Shown here: piece after piece, positions 9,322-19,563 of the stretch
How positions within the stretch are numbered: position 1 is the stretch's first letter
Layout of the letters: each line of letters starts with the position of its first letter
Origin: DATCJA01 sp963734635
GTDB taxonomy: Bacteria; Acidobacteriota; Vicinamibacteria; Vicinamibacterales; UBA2999
Assembly: GCA_963734635.1 (NCBI GenBank)
Contig: CAVTIA010000004.1
Location: 202,271-266,270, forward strand
Direction: 5' to 3'
Length of the DNA stretch: 64,000 bases
Notes under the pieces: generated by a model
The model's input: the letters and a program-made list of their open reading frames with translations, nothing else
Databases searched by the model: none
What the model was told of the DNA's origin: nothing
Made by a program: the position numbers and the translations under genes

Positions 9322-10831
9322 ATGGCGCGTCCAATTTTGAAACCCAACACTCAGGCCGCAGGGTCGGACGACCCCCTCGCACAGTTCGAGGCTGAGTCAG
9401 CCGCTTCGACACATGGCCGCAGCTCCGTGGCGCCGGGTCGATCGGTGGCAGGTTCATTGGCCCTGGGTCCGTTGGCCGCAAGCACGCCCGTACCGGAGTT
9501 CGACACGTCATTTGACGCGATCGACTCCTCCGAACCGCTGACGCTCGAAACGGTAATCGCTCGGCGCGTCTCTGTCTCCTGGCTCGAGGCCGTCGCAATT
9601 GTGGAAGCGACGTGTGCGGCACTTGTTGCGAACCGACGCGAGCTCGAGGCGCCCGACGCGTCCGACATCCTCCTCACTGCAGAAGGGGGCATCGAGGTCC
9701 GTACTGACTTCGCCTTTGGCCAGGTCGACTCGGTGCAGCGCCTGGCTCGCATGCTCCACGTGCTGACATCGGGACAGGCGATTCCGGCGCCGCTCCGACT
9801 CTTCACCTCGAAGTGGATTGCATCCGACGGCGACCATCCGATTGCCGACTTCGCGAAAGAGCTGGCGTACTTCGCCCGGCCGAACGGGTCGGAACTGATT
9901 CGCGAGGTATACCAGCGCTGCGCAGCGGCACCGGCGACCAAAAAACAAACACCATCGGCGGCGGCATCGAAGAAGGCTCCTGAAAGCCAGTCCGAAAAGA
10001 AGGCGCCCAAATTCTCGCCGCAGCCGCAGCCTGCCAGGCGCAGCCGTGCGGCGCTGGTGATCGCTGTTTGCTCGCTGGCTTTCGCTCTCGCCATCGTCAT
10101 CGTGTTTTCTCGGGCCCGGCAGCCAGGCCAGGCGGGCTCTTCAGGCCTCTTGAACAACCTTGTGGCTGGCGCCGCCGAATTCGGACGTTCGCTCGGTGAG
10201 GTGCGGACTCAGCTCGGCAACCTGACTGCCCAACTGAGTGCTCACCTCGCCTTAGGGGCGGACGAGCCCGTTCCTGCGAAACCAGCGCCCGCGGCCGATC
10301 CGCAACCGACATCGACCCCGCCACAGGCAAACACGCGAACATCGACGCCTCCTCGACCGGGTCCTGCGCCACTGCCAGCGCGAACAGTGCCCGGCATCGC
10401 GACAAGGTCCACGTCGGCGGCCCGAAGCGGTGGGTCAGCGCCTGCGCTGGATCTATCGGCCTTTCGCCCACCCGACGCGGGCCAACCGGAGCGCCGTTGC
10501 AGCGTCGGTCGTCCGGACGCCAGTTGAAAACATCGACCCCGAGGCGATCTATACCAGCGCGGACGAAGGGATAAATCCCCCGAAGATGCTGTATCCGCAA
10601 TTACCGCCTCCGCCGCTCATGATCAGCCAGTCCAACAACAGCGTTAACGTGATGGAAATCGTCATCGGCGACGACGGCTCCGTCGAACGGGTCCACCTGG
10701 TGTCGCAACCGCGACGGCTGACTGACATGATGCTCCTCAGCGGCGCCAAGTCGTGGAGGTTTGCGCCCGCGTCGAAGAACGGCCTGCCTGTCCGCTACCG
10801 CATGGCGTTCAGCTGGGCGACGACGCCCTAG
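9322..10831 (+). CDS. Kinase-like remnant fused to TM helix and TonB C-terminal domain (frameshifted)
   Basis: This protein of about 500 residues combines parts rarely seen together. Residues about 80-190 (SWLEAVAIVEATCAALVANR, ASDILLTAEGGIEV) resemble the C-lobe of a Hanks-type protein kinase around the catalytic loop, but with no HRD motif. A basic segment and one membrane helix follow (RAALVIAVCSLAFALAIVIV), then a Pro/Ala-rich linker. After an indel near 10430-10520 there is a TonB C-terminal domain (MEIVIGDDGSVERVHLVSQ, MLLSGAKSWRFAPA, GLPVRYRMAF). It may transmit energy or signals across the envelope. The kinase resemblance is by eye and tentative; the TonB domain is firm. Its stop overlaps the convergent gene at CTAG (10828-10831). 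Confidence 0.7.
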
Positions 10832-11458
10832 CAGGGCGCGTCTGCCTGACGGCCAATTCTCCCCCGGTTCTCGCGCACGGTGCTCATGCGCCATCCCGTC
10901 TGATCGCGCCGGAAGGTGACACGGCTTTCGCGTGGGGCGTCCGTCCGCCCGAATGCCCGCCCGCCCGCCGTCGGGATCCACCGCCACGTATAGACCACCC
11001 GGGCAAGGCCAGGGTCGGATTGCGGCTCGATCGCGGTCACATCGATCAACTCGAAGCGTGCCACCTCCGGGATGTCCCAGCCGCCCTCACGTTCCCGATG
11101 TTCTGGCCAGTGTTCCGCAAGGCCTTTGGGGGTGAGCTGGATCCCGATAATGCGCAGGCTTTCGGGATAAGGCGTGCCGCAGCGTTCAGAGGTGGCGGGG
11201 ACGCTGAATTGCGTCGCGAAGCCAGCCTCCTCGAGCACGCGGTACTGGTAGGCGGTGTGCACGTCCTCCCGAAACCGGAGCGGGTATTTCTCGAAGTACT
11301 TCTCGACGCATTTGGTCCGAAACACGCGGACGACCATTTGCGGAGCCTGGGGACCCGCGAAGCGGGCGGCTAGCTCGCGCGCCGCCTGTGATCGCGTCAG
11401 TTCACCAGTACCACAGGCAACGACACCGACGAGCAGGCCGACCGGCAAACAGACGCAT
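10828..11458 (-). CDS. Putative lipoprotein of unknown function (frameshifted at start)
   Basis: This is a 205-residue exported protein. Its N-terminus LPVGLLVGVVACGTGE fits a lipobox with cysteine at VVAC. The likely start is the ATG at 11458, one indel away from the main frame near 11450; otherwise a TTG at 11448 would be used. The body (ARFAGPQAPQMVVRVFRTKC, YQYRVLEEAGFATQF, GIQLTPKGLAEHW, RVVYTWRWIPT) matches no family I recognise. It is convergent with the TonB-domain gene, sharing four bases, and downstream of a beta-barrel gene in the same direction. Confidence 0.6.
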
Positions 11459-11562
11459 TCGAGGGCTAGTAGCTGGTAGTAGCTGGGTGGTATCTGGTGC
11501 TAGCGCTGACTCTTCAACGGGCGCGATCTTCCGATGGTCGCAGCTACCAGCTACGAGCCGAG
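11459..11562. repeat. Low-complexity AGCTGGTAG-type spacer
   Basis: The spacer between the lipoprotein and beta-barrel genes is built from variants of AGCTGGTAG. A perfect 9-bp inverted copy (AGCTGGTAG at 11471-11479, CTACCAGCT at 11544-11552) could form a stem around a roughly 65-base loop. It resembles other short-word spacers in this window in style but not in sequence. Confidence 0.55.
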
Positions 11563-12253
11563 CTACCACCTGTAACCGATCCCGACGACTCCCTTGGGAG
11601 AAACCGAGCTGGTCGGTGTTCATTCGGAATGCGCGTTTGTAGCGGTACCCGACGTCCACGTAGACCGGGCCATTGTAGAACGCGACGCCGCCCGCGGCCT
11701 CGATGAGCGGCCGCGTGATGGCCTTGGTCGACAGCGACAGTGAGCCGACGCCGAATTCGGTGAGCACCGATGTCGTGACCTCACCCACGCGGAGGTCGGC
11801 AATGGTTCGATCGAGATTGATGATACCGGCGCCGCCTCCGACGTACGGCCGAACGAGCCCGGTCGGGACCGGCAAGTATCGGGCGCCTGCTACAAGAGTC
11901 ACGCCCCGATCGCTCCCGTGCAAATTCCACGGGATTCCGGTTGTGGCGGTCAGGTTCGCGCTCAAGAGCGCGAGGTCATCGCGCAAGTCCTGTGTGATCA
12001 GATTCTCGAAGTACGAGAGCGTCAGATACGCCTGCGCGTGGGAATCGATGTCATCCCCGTATTCGACAGCAAACGTGGCGTTCGACTGGGTCTGAGAACC
12101 AAAAGCCGCTCCCGCAATGCCGGAAACCCAGCCATCGTCGCGGACACCCGGTCCAATTGGTTGCTGGGCGAATGCCGGCGGGGCTGCACACACCAGGGCG
12201 AAGCCGACGGCCGACAGGGACGTGAGAAGTTTCGGGAGATTTACTCGCTGCAT
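11563..12253 (-). CDS. Outer-membrane beta-barrel protein (frameshifted near C-terminus)
   Basis: This is a 229-residue exported protein. The signal peptide ends PAFAQQ. It is followed by alternating-hydrophobicity strands (GWVSGIAGAAFGSQ, ATFAVEYGDD, AQAYLTLSYFEN, RGVTLVAGARYLP) and a glycine-rich stretch (PYVGGGAGIINLD). A single extra G in the GGG near 11597 hides a classic barrel end, GVVGIGYRW then stop at 11563, with a terminal aromatic residue. I start it at the ATG at 12253 because GGAG lies nine bases upstream. Its cargo or role is unknown. Confidence 0.72.
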
Positions 12254-12268
12254 CGACTGGTGCTCCAC

Positions 12269-12836
12269 CTAGCGGCGAACCGCGTTGAAGTGCTCTTCGA
12301 GGACCAGGCCCGCCACAGGCCTGCGCTGATCCTCCTCCGTGCTGTTGGAAAACACGTTATAGAAGGTGGTCACCGTTCCTGTGGCACCGCCGCTTCCCAA
12401 CGTCGCGGTGACCGTCGAACCAACCTGCTCGAGCACCCGCGACGCGCCGTTCGTCGCACTGAAACAGAATCTGGTTGACCTCGCATGCCTGCGTGTGCAG
12501 CGCAAACGCTCCGCGGCCTGCGGTGCCGGTGTAACGACACGACAGGCCAGTACTTGCCGATCGGATTATTGCGGTCACGTCGGTCTGCGTCTGCGAGATG
12601 ACGACCGTGCCGACGTCGACGGTTCCGACGTCGGCCTGCATGTCGTCCCCAACGCACTCGCCGCCGGCCACTCGCGTCAGGGTCAGCGTGCCGTTCCAGA
12701 AACCGCCAAACTGCGAGATGAACGGTGATTGCACTGGTGTCGTCGTCGGACTGGTCGGGGTGGCAGTCAGGTTCGGACCGCACCCAGCGATCAGTACGGT
12801 CGCCATCACCGCGAATCCGAGCACAGGAAATTTCAT
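12269..12836 (-). CDS. Putative lipoprotein of unknown function (frameshifted)
   Basis: This is a lipoprotein of about 188 residues. The N-terminus MKFPVLGFAVMATVLIAGC is a lipobox, with GAGGAG seven bases before the ATG at 12836. The mature protein has a Thr/Pro linker and beta-rich repeats (FWNGTLTLTRVAGG, SCRYTGTAGRGAFALHT). After an indel near 12460 it continues SATNGASRVLEQVGSTVTA and ends EEHFNAVRR. It lies 15 bases before the beta-barrel gene and may form a two-gene unit with it. No family was recognised. Confidence 0.62.
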
Positions 12837-12997
12837 CAGCACGCTCCTCAGGGCAGCCAGAATCGATTGATCGCTTCGAGCGACGTGCTCGGTGCAAGAG
12901 CCATGCGCGGCAGAATTGCGCCGAATTGCCCGCTCTCAAGCGAAAAGTCTTCCGGACGTGTGACTTTGATGCTGCCCGCTCAAGGACTGCACTGTCG

Positions 12998-13057
12998 GTC
13001 CGGCTAAGGCCGGACACTACGTACCTGTCGGTCCGGCTAAAGCCGGACGCTACGTAC
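12998..13057 (-). repeat. Two GTCCGGCT(A/T)AAGCCGGAC palindromes
   Basis: Two copies of the window's main palindrome family occur in minus orientation: GTCCGGCTAAGGCCGGAC at 12998-13015 and GTCCGGCTAAAGCCGGAC at 13031-13048. Each is followed by CTACGTA. The family consensus on the other strand is TACGTAGTGTCCGGCTTTAG followed by CCGGAC. Confidence 0.9.
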
Positions 13058-13466
13058 GACGCTCCCTGGAGACACGGACACGACCTACGGACATGGCGGA
13101 TTGGTGATCAGGTGTTCCGAGGCGAACCGCTCTCGGCACCCGTTGTTTCACACGTCCGCGCTGGGTTTCATCGGGCTTCACCTGTACGTGCGTTTGCACA
13201 ACTCCAGGCGTGCGCCCGCTCGCATGCGGTCGCCCTCGCGTATTTGGCTGCCGCTACCCCCAGGGCAGCCGAACGCGAGCCGCCACGGCCCACGACCCTC
13301 GCGGCGCTCGTGCCACCCGCGTCCGCTGTCGCCCCCGTCGAGTCAAGAGAGGAACTCGCCGGTCCGGTGCGCGCGGCGCGAGATCGGTGGAGGCGCCCGA
13401 GCTGGTCGTGCGGCAGGCCGTCGCCAGCTCCACGCACGTTAGGCACCACCAGGCACTCTAAGTTTT
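13058..13466. other. Intergenic stretch without a supported gene
   Basis: About 400 bases lie downstream of the palindromes and beyond the end of the next minus-strand gene. A short word-repeat patch (GGAGACACGGACACGACCTACG region, 13067-13095) is present. Open frames exist on both strands but none shows a recognisable domain, ribosome site or codon pattern like the neighbours. A decayed gene cannot be excluded. Confidence 0.35.
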
Positions 13467-14324
13467 TTAGTGTCGAATCTGCGTGACCATGTTCTGACTG
13501 TCGTAGTCATGACATGGTTCGCCTTCGGGGATGAACGCGTCCGGGTTCGTGTTCAGCCGTAACTGACGCGGGGTCAGCGCCCACGGCTCCACCAGCACGT
13601 CTGGATCCTCCACCGTAGCCTGGTAGTGCAGCACGTTTCCCTCGCGCCGCAGGCGCTCGACGACACGAAGTTTGTCTGAGTGGAAATAGCCGCCGCGCGC
13701 CAGCCATGTGAGGTCGTTGAAGCCTACCGCGTCGACGACGAGCGTGTCGGCGTCCCAGTGGCCGACGGCGTGTCCGAAGTAGGTCACGTCGCGCGCCCGC
13801 ACGGGGTTGTGCTTGCGGCCGTCAATCGGAATGATTCGATAGTCTTCGCCGCCGTTGTAGAAGAAGATCACCTCGGTCGCCGTCTGCACGATTTTCGCGG
13901 GAGGCCCCTGGCGCGGGATGCCCTGGGGCTGGCACTTGAAGATCGGATCCTCGCGGTTCGTGTTCATGTCGAGGTAGATGACCCGGTCCCAGTGCTCGGG
14001 CCTGTAGAGCGGCCGGCTTCGATCCATCCGTCCCGTGAATTCCTGATCGACGGACTGATTCGTGTAATCACCGCACTCGACCTGCGTGGGGCCGCATCGC
14101 CGCGACGGGAAGATGTCTGTGACGTTGCCGCGTTCGTCCTCATTCACAGGACGGCCGCCGTCGCCTCCGCCCCACATGCCGGTGAGATCCGGCTTGCCGT
14201 CGGGCGTTCGCGGCGTCGCGGCGGATGCGTTTCCGCTCGTCTGGCTCTGCGCGTCTGGCGCAATGACCAGCGGGCCCGCGACGATTGACACGAAAAGCCC
14301 GGCCCACAGGAATCGACGTGTCAT
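13467..14324 (-). CDS. Secreted PDGKPDL-family protein, cassette copy 1
   Basis: This is a 285-residue exported protein. The signal peptide is followed by ATPRTPDGKPDLTGMWGGGD, then a conserved body: PSRRCGPTQVECGDYTNQSV, LYRPEHWDRVIYLDMNTNRE, YRIIPIDGRKHNPV, FGHAVGHWDADTLVVDAVGF, NDLTWLARGGYFHSDKLRVV, RLNTNPDAFIPEGEPCHDYD. It is about 70 percent identical by eye to the 20642-21529 protein, and distantly related to the products at 39813 and 40915. Such proteins are widespread but unassigned. It lies downstream of a TonB-dependent receptor and a DUF6152 gene, so a role with an imported or surface-bound ligand is possible. Confidence 0.8.
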   Translation of the reverse strand: MTRRFLWAGLFVSIVAGPLVIAPDAQSQTSGNASAATPRTPDGKPDLTGMWGGGDGGRPVNEDERGNVTDIFPSRRCGPTQVECGDYTNQSVDQEFTGRMDRSRPLYRPEHWDRVIYLDMNTNREDPIFKCQPQGIPRQGPPAKIVQTATEVIFFYNGGEDYRIIPIDGRKHNPVRARDVTYFGHAVGHWDADTLVVDAVGFNDLTWLARGGYFHSDKLRVVERLRREGNVLHYQATVEDPDVLVEPWALTPRQLRLNTNPDAFIPEGEPCHDYDSQNMVTQIRH

Positions 14325-14338
14325 GAGAGCTGCTCCCT

Positions 14339-14455
14339 GACCGTTATGCGCGGCAAATCAAAGCTTCGAGCGCATAACGGTCTTCGCGCGCGGAGCGCGC
14401 AAGAAGATACTGCCAATTAGCCAAGGGCACACTCAACGGCACCCCTTGGCTAATT
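14339..14455 (+). repeat. Three-hairpin AGATACTG element, copy A
   Basis: There are three perfect inverted repeats in series. GACCGTTATGCGC/GCGCATAACGGTC is at 14339-14382 and GCGCGCGGAGCGCGC at 14386-14400. After the linker AGAAGATACTGCC comes AATTAGCCAAGGG/CCCTTGGCTAATT at 14415-14455. The last arm contains the TAG stop of the DUF6152 gene. Two other copies with the same order lie at 27892-28036 and 31289-31412. Confidence 0.85.
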
Positions 14456-14852
14456 CCCGTTCGGATCGCCGAACCAGAACATCATCTCGCTTCCGTCCGG
14501 GAAGACGAGCGACGCGCAGGAATCCCATCGGGTTGCCGTTGCGCGCCGCATAGCCCTTGACGGTGTAGTTGGCGCCGGCCTCGAGCGAGCCGGGTCCCGA
14601 GCGCGCCAGCCCGCGGTTGCGCAGCGTGCCGGCATTGGTGGTCTGGAAGACCCACGTCGTCATGGTGCCGTCCGGATTCGTGACGTCGAGGTGGAGCATC
14701 GAGTGCGGGTTGATGAACTCCATCTTCTTGAGGGTGCCGGTGATCTCGATCGGCTTGTCCATGTCGTACTGCGCGGCCAGCGCGTGATGCGCCGCCACCG
14801 GCACGCGGCCAGCACGACCCGATCGCTGCCGCCACCGACCATGCTTGTTCAT
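14450..14852 (-). CDS. DUF6152 family protein, cassette copy 1 (frameshifted)
   Basis: This is a small exported protein of about 130 residues. The core AAHHALAAQYDMDKPIEITG, LKKMEFINPHSMLHLDVTNP, TWVFQTTNAGTLRNRGL and YTVKGYAARNGNPMGFL is nearly identical to the intact copy at 21583-21990. An indel near 14512 separates the true C-terminus FPDGSEMMFWFGDPNGN. Another near 14800 disrupts the signal peptide; the other frame from the ATG at 14842 gives GGGSDRVVLAA. The stop lies inside the three-hairpin element. The function of DUF6152 is unknown; the family keeps an HH near the mature start and the INPH motif. Confidence 0.82.
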
Positions 14853-14931
14853 TGCTGACCTGCCTCGAAAGTACCGTCGTGCTCAGGCTTGCCCAGTCCG
14901 TTGTGACTGGCCTCGGGCCTGGACTGACGGC

Positions 14932-17845
14932 TCAGAACGTGACCCGGAAACCGAACTGCATCGTCCGCGGCTGAAACGCGATGTTGCTGTCGAAGCTGGG
15001 GGCGCCGAAGTTGCGCGCCGCCTCGTTGGTCACGAACGCATTGTAGTTCTCGTGATTGAACAGGTTGAACACCTCGACCGTGCCCTCGAGCGCCGACCCG
15101 GGAGCTGAGCGTGAACCGCTTCAGCAGCCGCATGTCCACGCGGTGGAGATCGGACCGGTCGAAGCTGTTGCGCTCGATGAGCGTTCCGTTGGCGCGCAGC
15201 CGGCCGGGGGTCGGTGAAGTCGGCGCGACCGGGCCGCCCATCCCGCCGACGCCCAGCACGTCAACGCCCGAGACCGGCGTCATCTTGCCGTTGTCGGCGA
15301 AGAAGTAGAGGCCGCTCGCCTGGAAGCCGTACGGCAGCTGCCAGATGCCGTTGAAGCGTCAGCCGGTGCATCTGGTCGGCGGACCGGAAGTGCTCGTACT
15401 GCAGCACCGGGTGCAGCGTGATCGGTGCATCGCACGTGAAGACGCCCGGCGAGGGGTTCGTCAACGCGTACTCGCACCCAGCGGCGGTCCGCACGGGCGG
15501 GTACTGATAGTCCCATCCGGCCGAGAGCGAGTAGCCGAGCGAGGCCTGCCAGTTGTTGGACATCCGCTTGTTCAGCTCGACCTGCAGCCCGAGGTCCTCG
15601 CCCCCCTTGGGCACGTGCTGGTTCATGTTCACGTTGCCCCACCCCGGATTCGGACGGCGCGTCTGGTCGGTGAACGGGTAGTTGGCGCCGGTCGCAGGGT
15701 TGTAGGCCAGGTTGATGTCCATCTGTGTCAGTGCCGAGCGCTCGTCGCTGTACACGAGGTCCGCCGCGACCGACATGTTGCTGCCGAACTGCCGTTGCAC
15801 GCCGACCGATGCCTGGTGCGCGTAAGGAATCACCGCGTGGTCAGAGGGCAGCGTGAGGAAGAGCGACCGCAGCGCGCCGCTCCGTGACCACCTGGTCGTA
15901 GGTCGGAATCGGGCCGTTGAACGGGTTGCTCGCGAAATCCGGGCCGCCCGTCGTTGTTCACCTGCACGTTGATGATCTGCGTCTCCGTGTAATAGGCGTG
16001 GGCCGCGCCGGTGCCGCCGCCATAGAACAGTCCCCAGCCGCCGCGCATCACCGTGCGGTCGTTGACGCTGTAGGCAAAGCCGAGGCGCGGCTGGATGTTG
16101 TTCTTGTCGAGCGGCCGGTTCGGCTGGAGCCACGGATCGAAGCCGCGCTCTTCACCGTAGGTGCCCTTGATGATGTCGTAGCGCACGCCGAGGTTGAGCG
16201 TCAGGCGGCCCATCGTCCAGTCGTCCTGCGCCCAGCCGGCCAGGCTCGTGATCGGGTTGTTCGACTCGAAGTCGCCGACCGCCAGCGAGTAGAACCGGGC
16301 AATCGGGCTGAGCGCGTTGAGGTTCCAGGTCGAGATGTCGTTCCACACCGGGAAGAGCTGCTCGATGTTCGCCGGAATCGGGCCGCCCTGCACGTCGAGC
16401 GTGCCGTTGGAGTTGATGCCGAGGAAGATCGGCTGGTCTGCTGTAGACGTACTCGGCGCCGACATTGAGATCGTGACGGCCGCCCCTGTTGAACCCGTAA
16501 GGTGAAGTCGTTGCGGATGCTCGGGCCCTTCTCGGTCAGGATCTGGGGCGAGCGGCCGTGCGCCTGGCCAATCCGATAGCCGCGCAGGAGGATGGTGGGC
16601 GACCCGTTGGTCATCCCGTACGGCCCGCCAGCGGGTGATTCGGCCAGTTCACGATCGGCTGCGTCTTCCAGTGGTAGCGGCTCCAGTTGACCGCGAGCTC
16701 GTTGACGGCGCGGTCGCCGATGACGTGGGTCAGCCGGTTCGCGATGCTCTCGCTTTCCTTCGGTACGGCAGTGCGCCGACGAGGGGTGAAGGTTGCCCCC
16801 CGACCAGCGGGCATCGAGCGGATCGAAGGACCGCTGCACGTTCGCGGCGTACCGTCAGGCGGGTCCTCGGCGAGAACTGATAGTCGAGCCGGACGCCGCC
16901 CTTCTTCTCGGTGCGCGTCCCCGGCTGGTCGATGTTGAAGCTCGGGAACGGGCTCGAGTAGGTGCGGACGTACGGCTCACGCTCGTACTCGAAGTTGGCG
17001 AAGTAGTGGAACCGGTCCCGGACGATGGGACCGCCGTAGGTGGTGCTGAACTGCTGGTTGGAGTACGGCAGCACGCGATGCTGGATGGGATCGGCCGCGT
17101 TGAACCTGTCGTCGCGGAAGTAGCCCGACGACGATCCCGGCCCGCGCGTTCGTTCCGGACTTGGTGATGGCGTTCACCTGCATGCCGGTCGAGCGCCCCT
17201 GCCGCGCGTCGAACCGGTTGGTGATGACCTCGAACTCGGCGATCGTGTCCTTGCTGAACCGCGGCTGGCCGAAGCTCGTGCGCGATGAGCTGTGTGACCT
17301 GCTGGCCGTCGACGTTCAGCTGAAAGCTCGCGCCCGGCGTCTCGGCCACGAAGTTCTGTCTGCTGCCGGCCGAGAGGAGCGTCAGGTCCACCCAGTTGCG
17401 GCCGTTGAGCGGCAGGTTCTCGACCTGCTCTGCGCTGATCGTGCTTCCCAGGTTCGACTGGGTCACGTTGATCAGCGGCGCTTCGCCGGTGACCGTCACC
17501 GATTCCTGAAGCGTGGCCGGCGACATCTGCAGGTTGACGACCGCCTGCTGGCCGACCTGCACCTGCAGGCCGGTGCGCTCCAGCGTCGCAAAGCCCGTCA
17601 GGTCGAGCTCGAATGCGATACGTGCCGATGCGCACCGAAATCCGGTAGCCGCCCGCACTGTCGGTGACGGCTTCGAAGCTGTTTCCGCTCGCTTCGTGCA
17701 CCGCGGTCACGACGACACCCGGCAGCACGCCGCCGGTGGTGTCGGTTACGGTCCCGCTAAGGATGGCTTCCTGCGCAAACGATGTCGCAGGGAAGAGCAG
17801 TAAAGCGAAAAGCACTACCAGTCGACGAAGCGACGTGATCGTCAT
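14932..17845 (-). CDS. Oar-like TonB-dependent receptor, cassette copy 1 (multiply frameshifted)
   Basis: This is an outer-membrane transporter of about 970 residues. The signal peptide (ends SFAQ) is followed by a carboxypeptidase-regulatory-like domain (SGTVTDTTGGVLPGVVVTAV), then the plug (VTGEAPLINVTQSNLGSTIS, VENLPLNGRNWVDLTLL). The barrel has repeated aromatic strands and ends QPRTMQFGFRVTF. At least five indels split it (near 17560, 17130, 16840, 16470, 16130 and 15280). GGAGGAAATTG precedes the ATG at 17845. Closely similar to the receptor at 22156-25087. Family members import large or chelated substrates; the ligand here is unknown. Confidence 0.88.
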
Positions 17846-18048
17846 CAATTTCCTCCACAGGTCTTTCGATGGGGTCTCCAGCCGCCGGGCGTGCTGGCGA
17901 CGTGCCGCGCCGGTAATACCATCGATTAAGGGACAGGGTCAAATCGATCGACAATGGAAGGCCACGCAGGCGCGACACCATTGGCCCGGGAAGGCCGCAA
18001 TCGAGCCAGATACGGGTCGGGCACGACGCGCCATTCAGGAGCGTAGCA

Positions 18049-19541
18049 CTGGATAACAGATCGACGGTGGTCATCGGCGCTGGCCCGGCGGGTCTGACAG
18101 CAGCGTATTTGCTGTCGAAGGAAAGAGTCCCGGTCACGGTGCTCGAGGCCGACCAGCGGTATGTCGGTGGCATCGCTCGGTACCGGTGGACTACAAGGGC
18201 TACCTGTTCGATATTGGCGGGCATCGCTTCTTCTCGAAATCGCAGGAGGTTGAAGACCTGTGGACCGAACTGCTACCGAACGACATGCTGGTGCGGCCAC
18301 GTTCATCCCGGATCTATTACGGTAAGAATTTGTATTCCTATCCGCTGAAACCAATCGACACGTTGCTCAAGCTCGGGTTCATTCAGACCGCGCTTTGCCT
18401 GCTGTCGTATGCGAAGGTCCGGTTGAAGCCTATTAAGGCACCCAAGAATTTCGAGGAGTGGGTGACGAACGAGTTCGGCGAGCGGCTGTACCGCATCTTT
18501 TTCAAGACCTACACAGAGAAGGTGTGGGGAATGAGGTGTCAGGAGATCTCCGCTGATTGGGCGGCCCAGCGCATCAAAGGATTGTCACTGAGTACGGCGA
18601 TCTTGAATGCGTTCCGAGGCAAGCCTTCCGGCGCGAAGAAGACCGATGTCATCAAGACACTGATCGATTCGTTCCGCTATCCGAGGCGCGGGCCTGGCAT
18701 GATGTGGGAAGCGTGCGCCCGTCACATTCGCAGCCATGGCGGATTCGTCCAGATGGGATGCAAAGTGACCGCCTGCAGCTACGACGCCGCCCGCGCTCTC
18801 TGGACGGTGTCGTATACCGATGCTGAAGGGCATACGCAATCAATGGAAGCTGGTCACGTCATCTCCTCGGCTCCAATGCGTCAACTAATAAACGGGTTGT
18901 CACCGCGGCCATCGGCGACGACCCTTAAGGCCGCGAATGCGCTCAAGTACCGAGACTTTCTGACTGTCGTGTTGATGTTGAAAGACGAGGAGGCGTTCGC
19001 GGACAACTGGATCTATATCCACGATCCGGGAGTTCGCGTCGGACGGATCCAAAACTTTCGTTCGTGGTCTCCAGAGATGGTGCCGGTGCCCGGCACGGTC
19101 TGTTACGGATTGGAATACTTTTGCTTCGAAGGGGACGGTCTCTGGAATTCAACCGACCAGGAACTCCTCCAACTTGGTGCTTCCGAGCTGGCGCATATCG
19201 GACTCGGTCATACGAAGGACGTGCTCGATGGCTGCGTCGTCAGACAGCCGAAGGCGTATCCGGTGTACGACGATGCTTACGCTTCGAACGTCGAGACTAT
19301 TCGGCGCGAGCTGAGCTCCGCATATCCGCACCTCCATCTCGTGGGGCGCAATGGCATGCATAAGTACAACAATCAGGACCACGCGATGATGACGGCGATG
19401 CTATGCGCCAAGAACATCCTGGCCGGCCGCGAGGTCTATGACTTGTGGCAAGTCAATCAGGACGCCGAGTACCACGAAGGCGGAACCGCCGGCGAAGTGA
19501 AGAGTCTCGGTTCGCGGATGGTGCCCACCCGCGCCAGGTGA
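18049..19541 (+). CDS. FAD-dependent oxidoreductase, UDP-galactopyranose mutase/amine-oxidase-like (one frameshift)
   Basis: This is a flavoprotein of about 495 residues. The N-terminus has the Rossmann motif VVIGAGPAGLTAAYLLSKER and the VGGIAR loop. After an indel near 18180 it runs YLFDIGGHRFFSKSQEVEDL, RIYYGKNLYSYPLKP, YTEKVWGMRCQEISADWAAQ and HLVGRNGMHKYNNQDHAMMT, the FAD-closing C-terminal motif. FDIGGHRFF is shared with UDP-galactopyranose mutase and protoporphyrinogen-oxidase-like enzymes of cell-envelope sugar loci. The substrate is unknown. The start is uncertain: a CTG at 18049 follows AGGAG, and a GTG lies at 18067. The neighbouring genes give no pathway. Confidence 0.8.
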
Positions 19542-19563
19542 GAGTCAGCAGGCCGACGACCAA

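Noticed and set aside
12998..13057. Rho-independent terminators
   Set aside because: The GTCCGG palindromes lack a following T-run and occur in both orientations and within coding regions, so a simple terminator label does not fit.
13168..13449. A 93-codon minus-strand frame in the 13 kb intergenic region
   Set aside because: No ribosome site or domain; amino-acid composition looks like noise.
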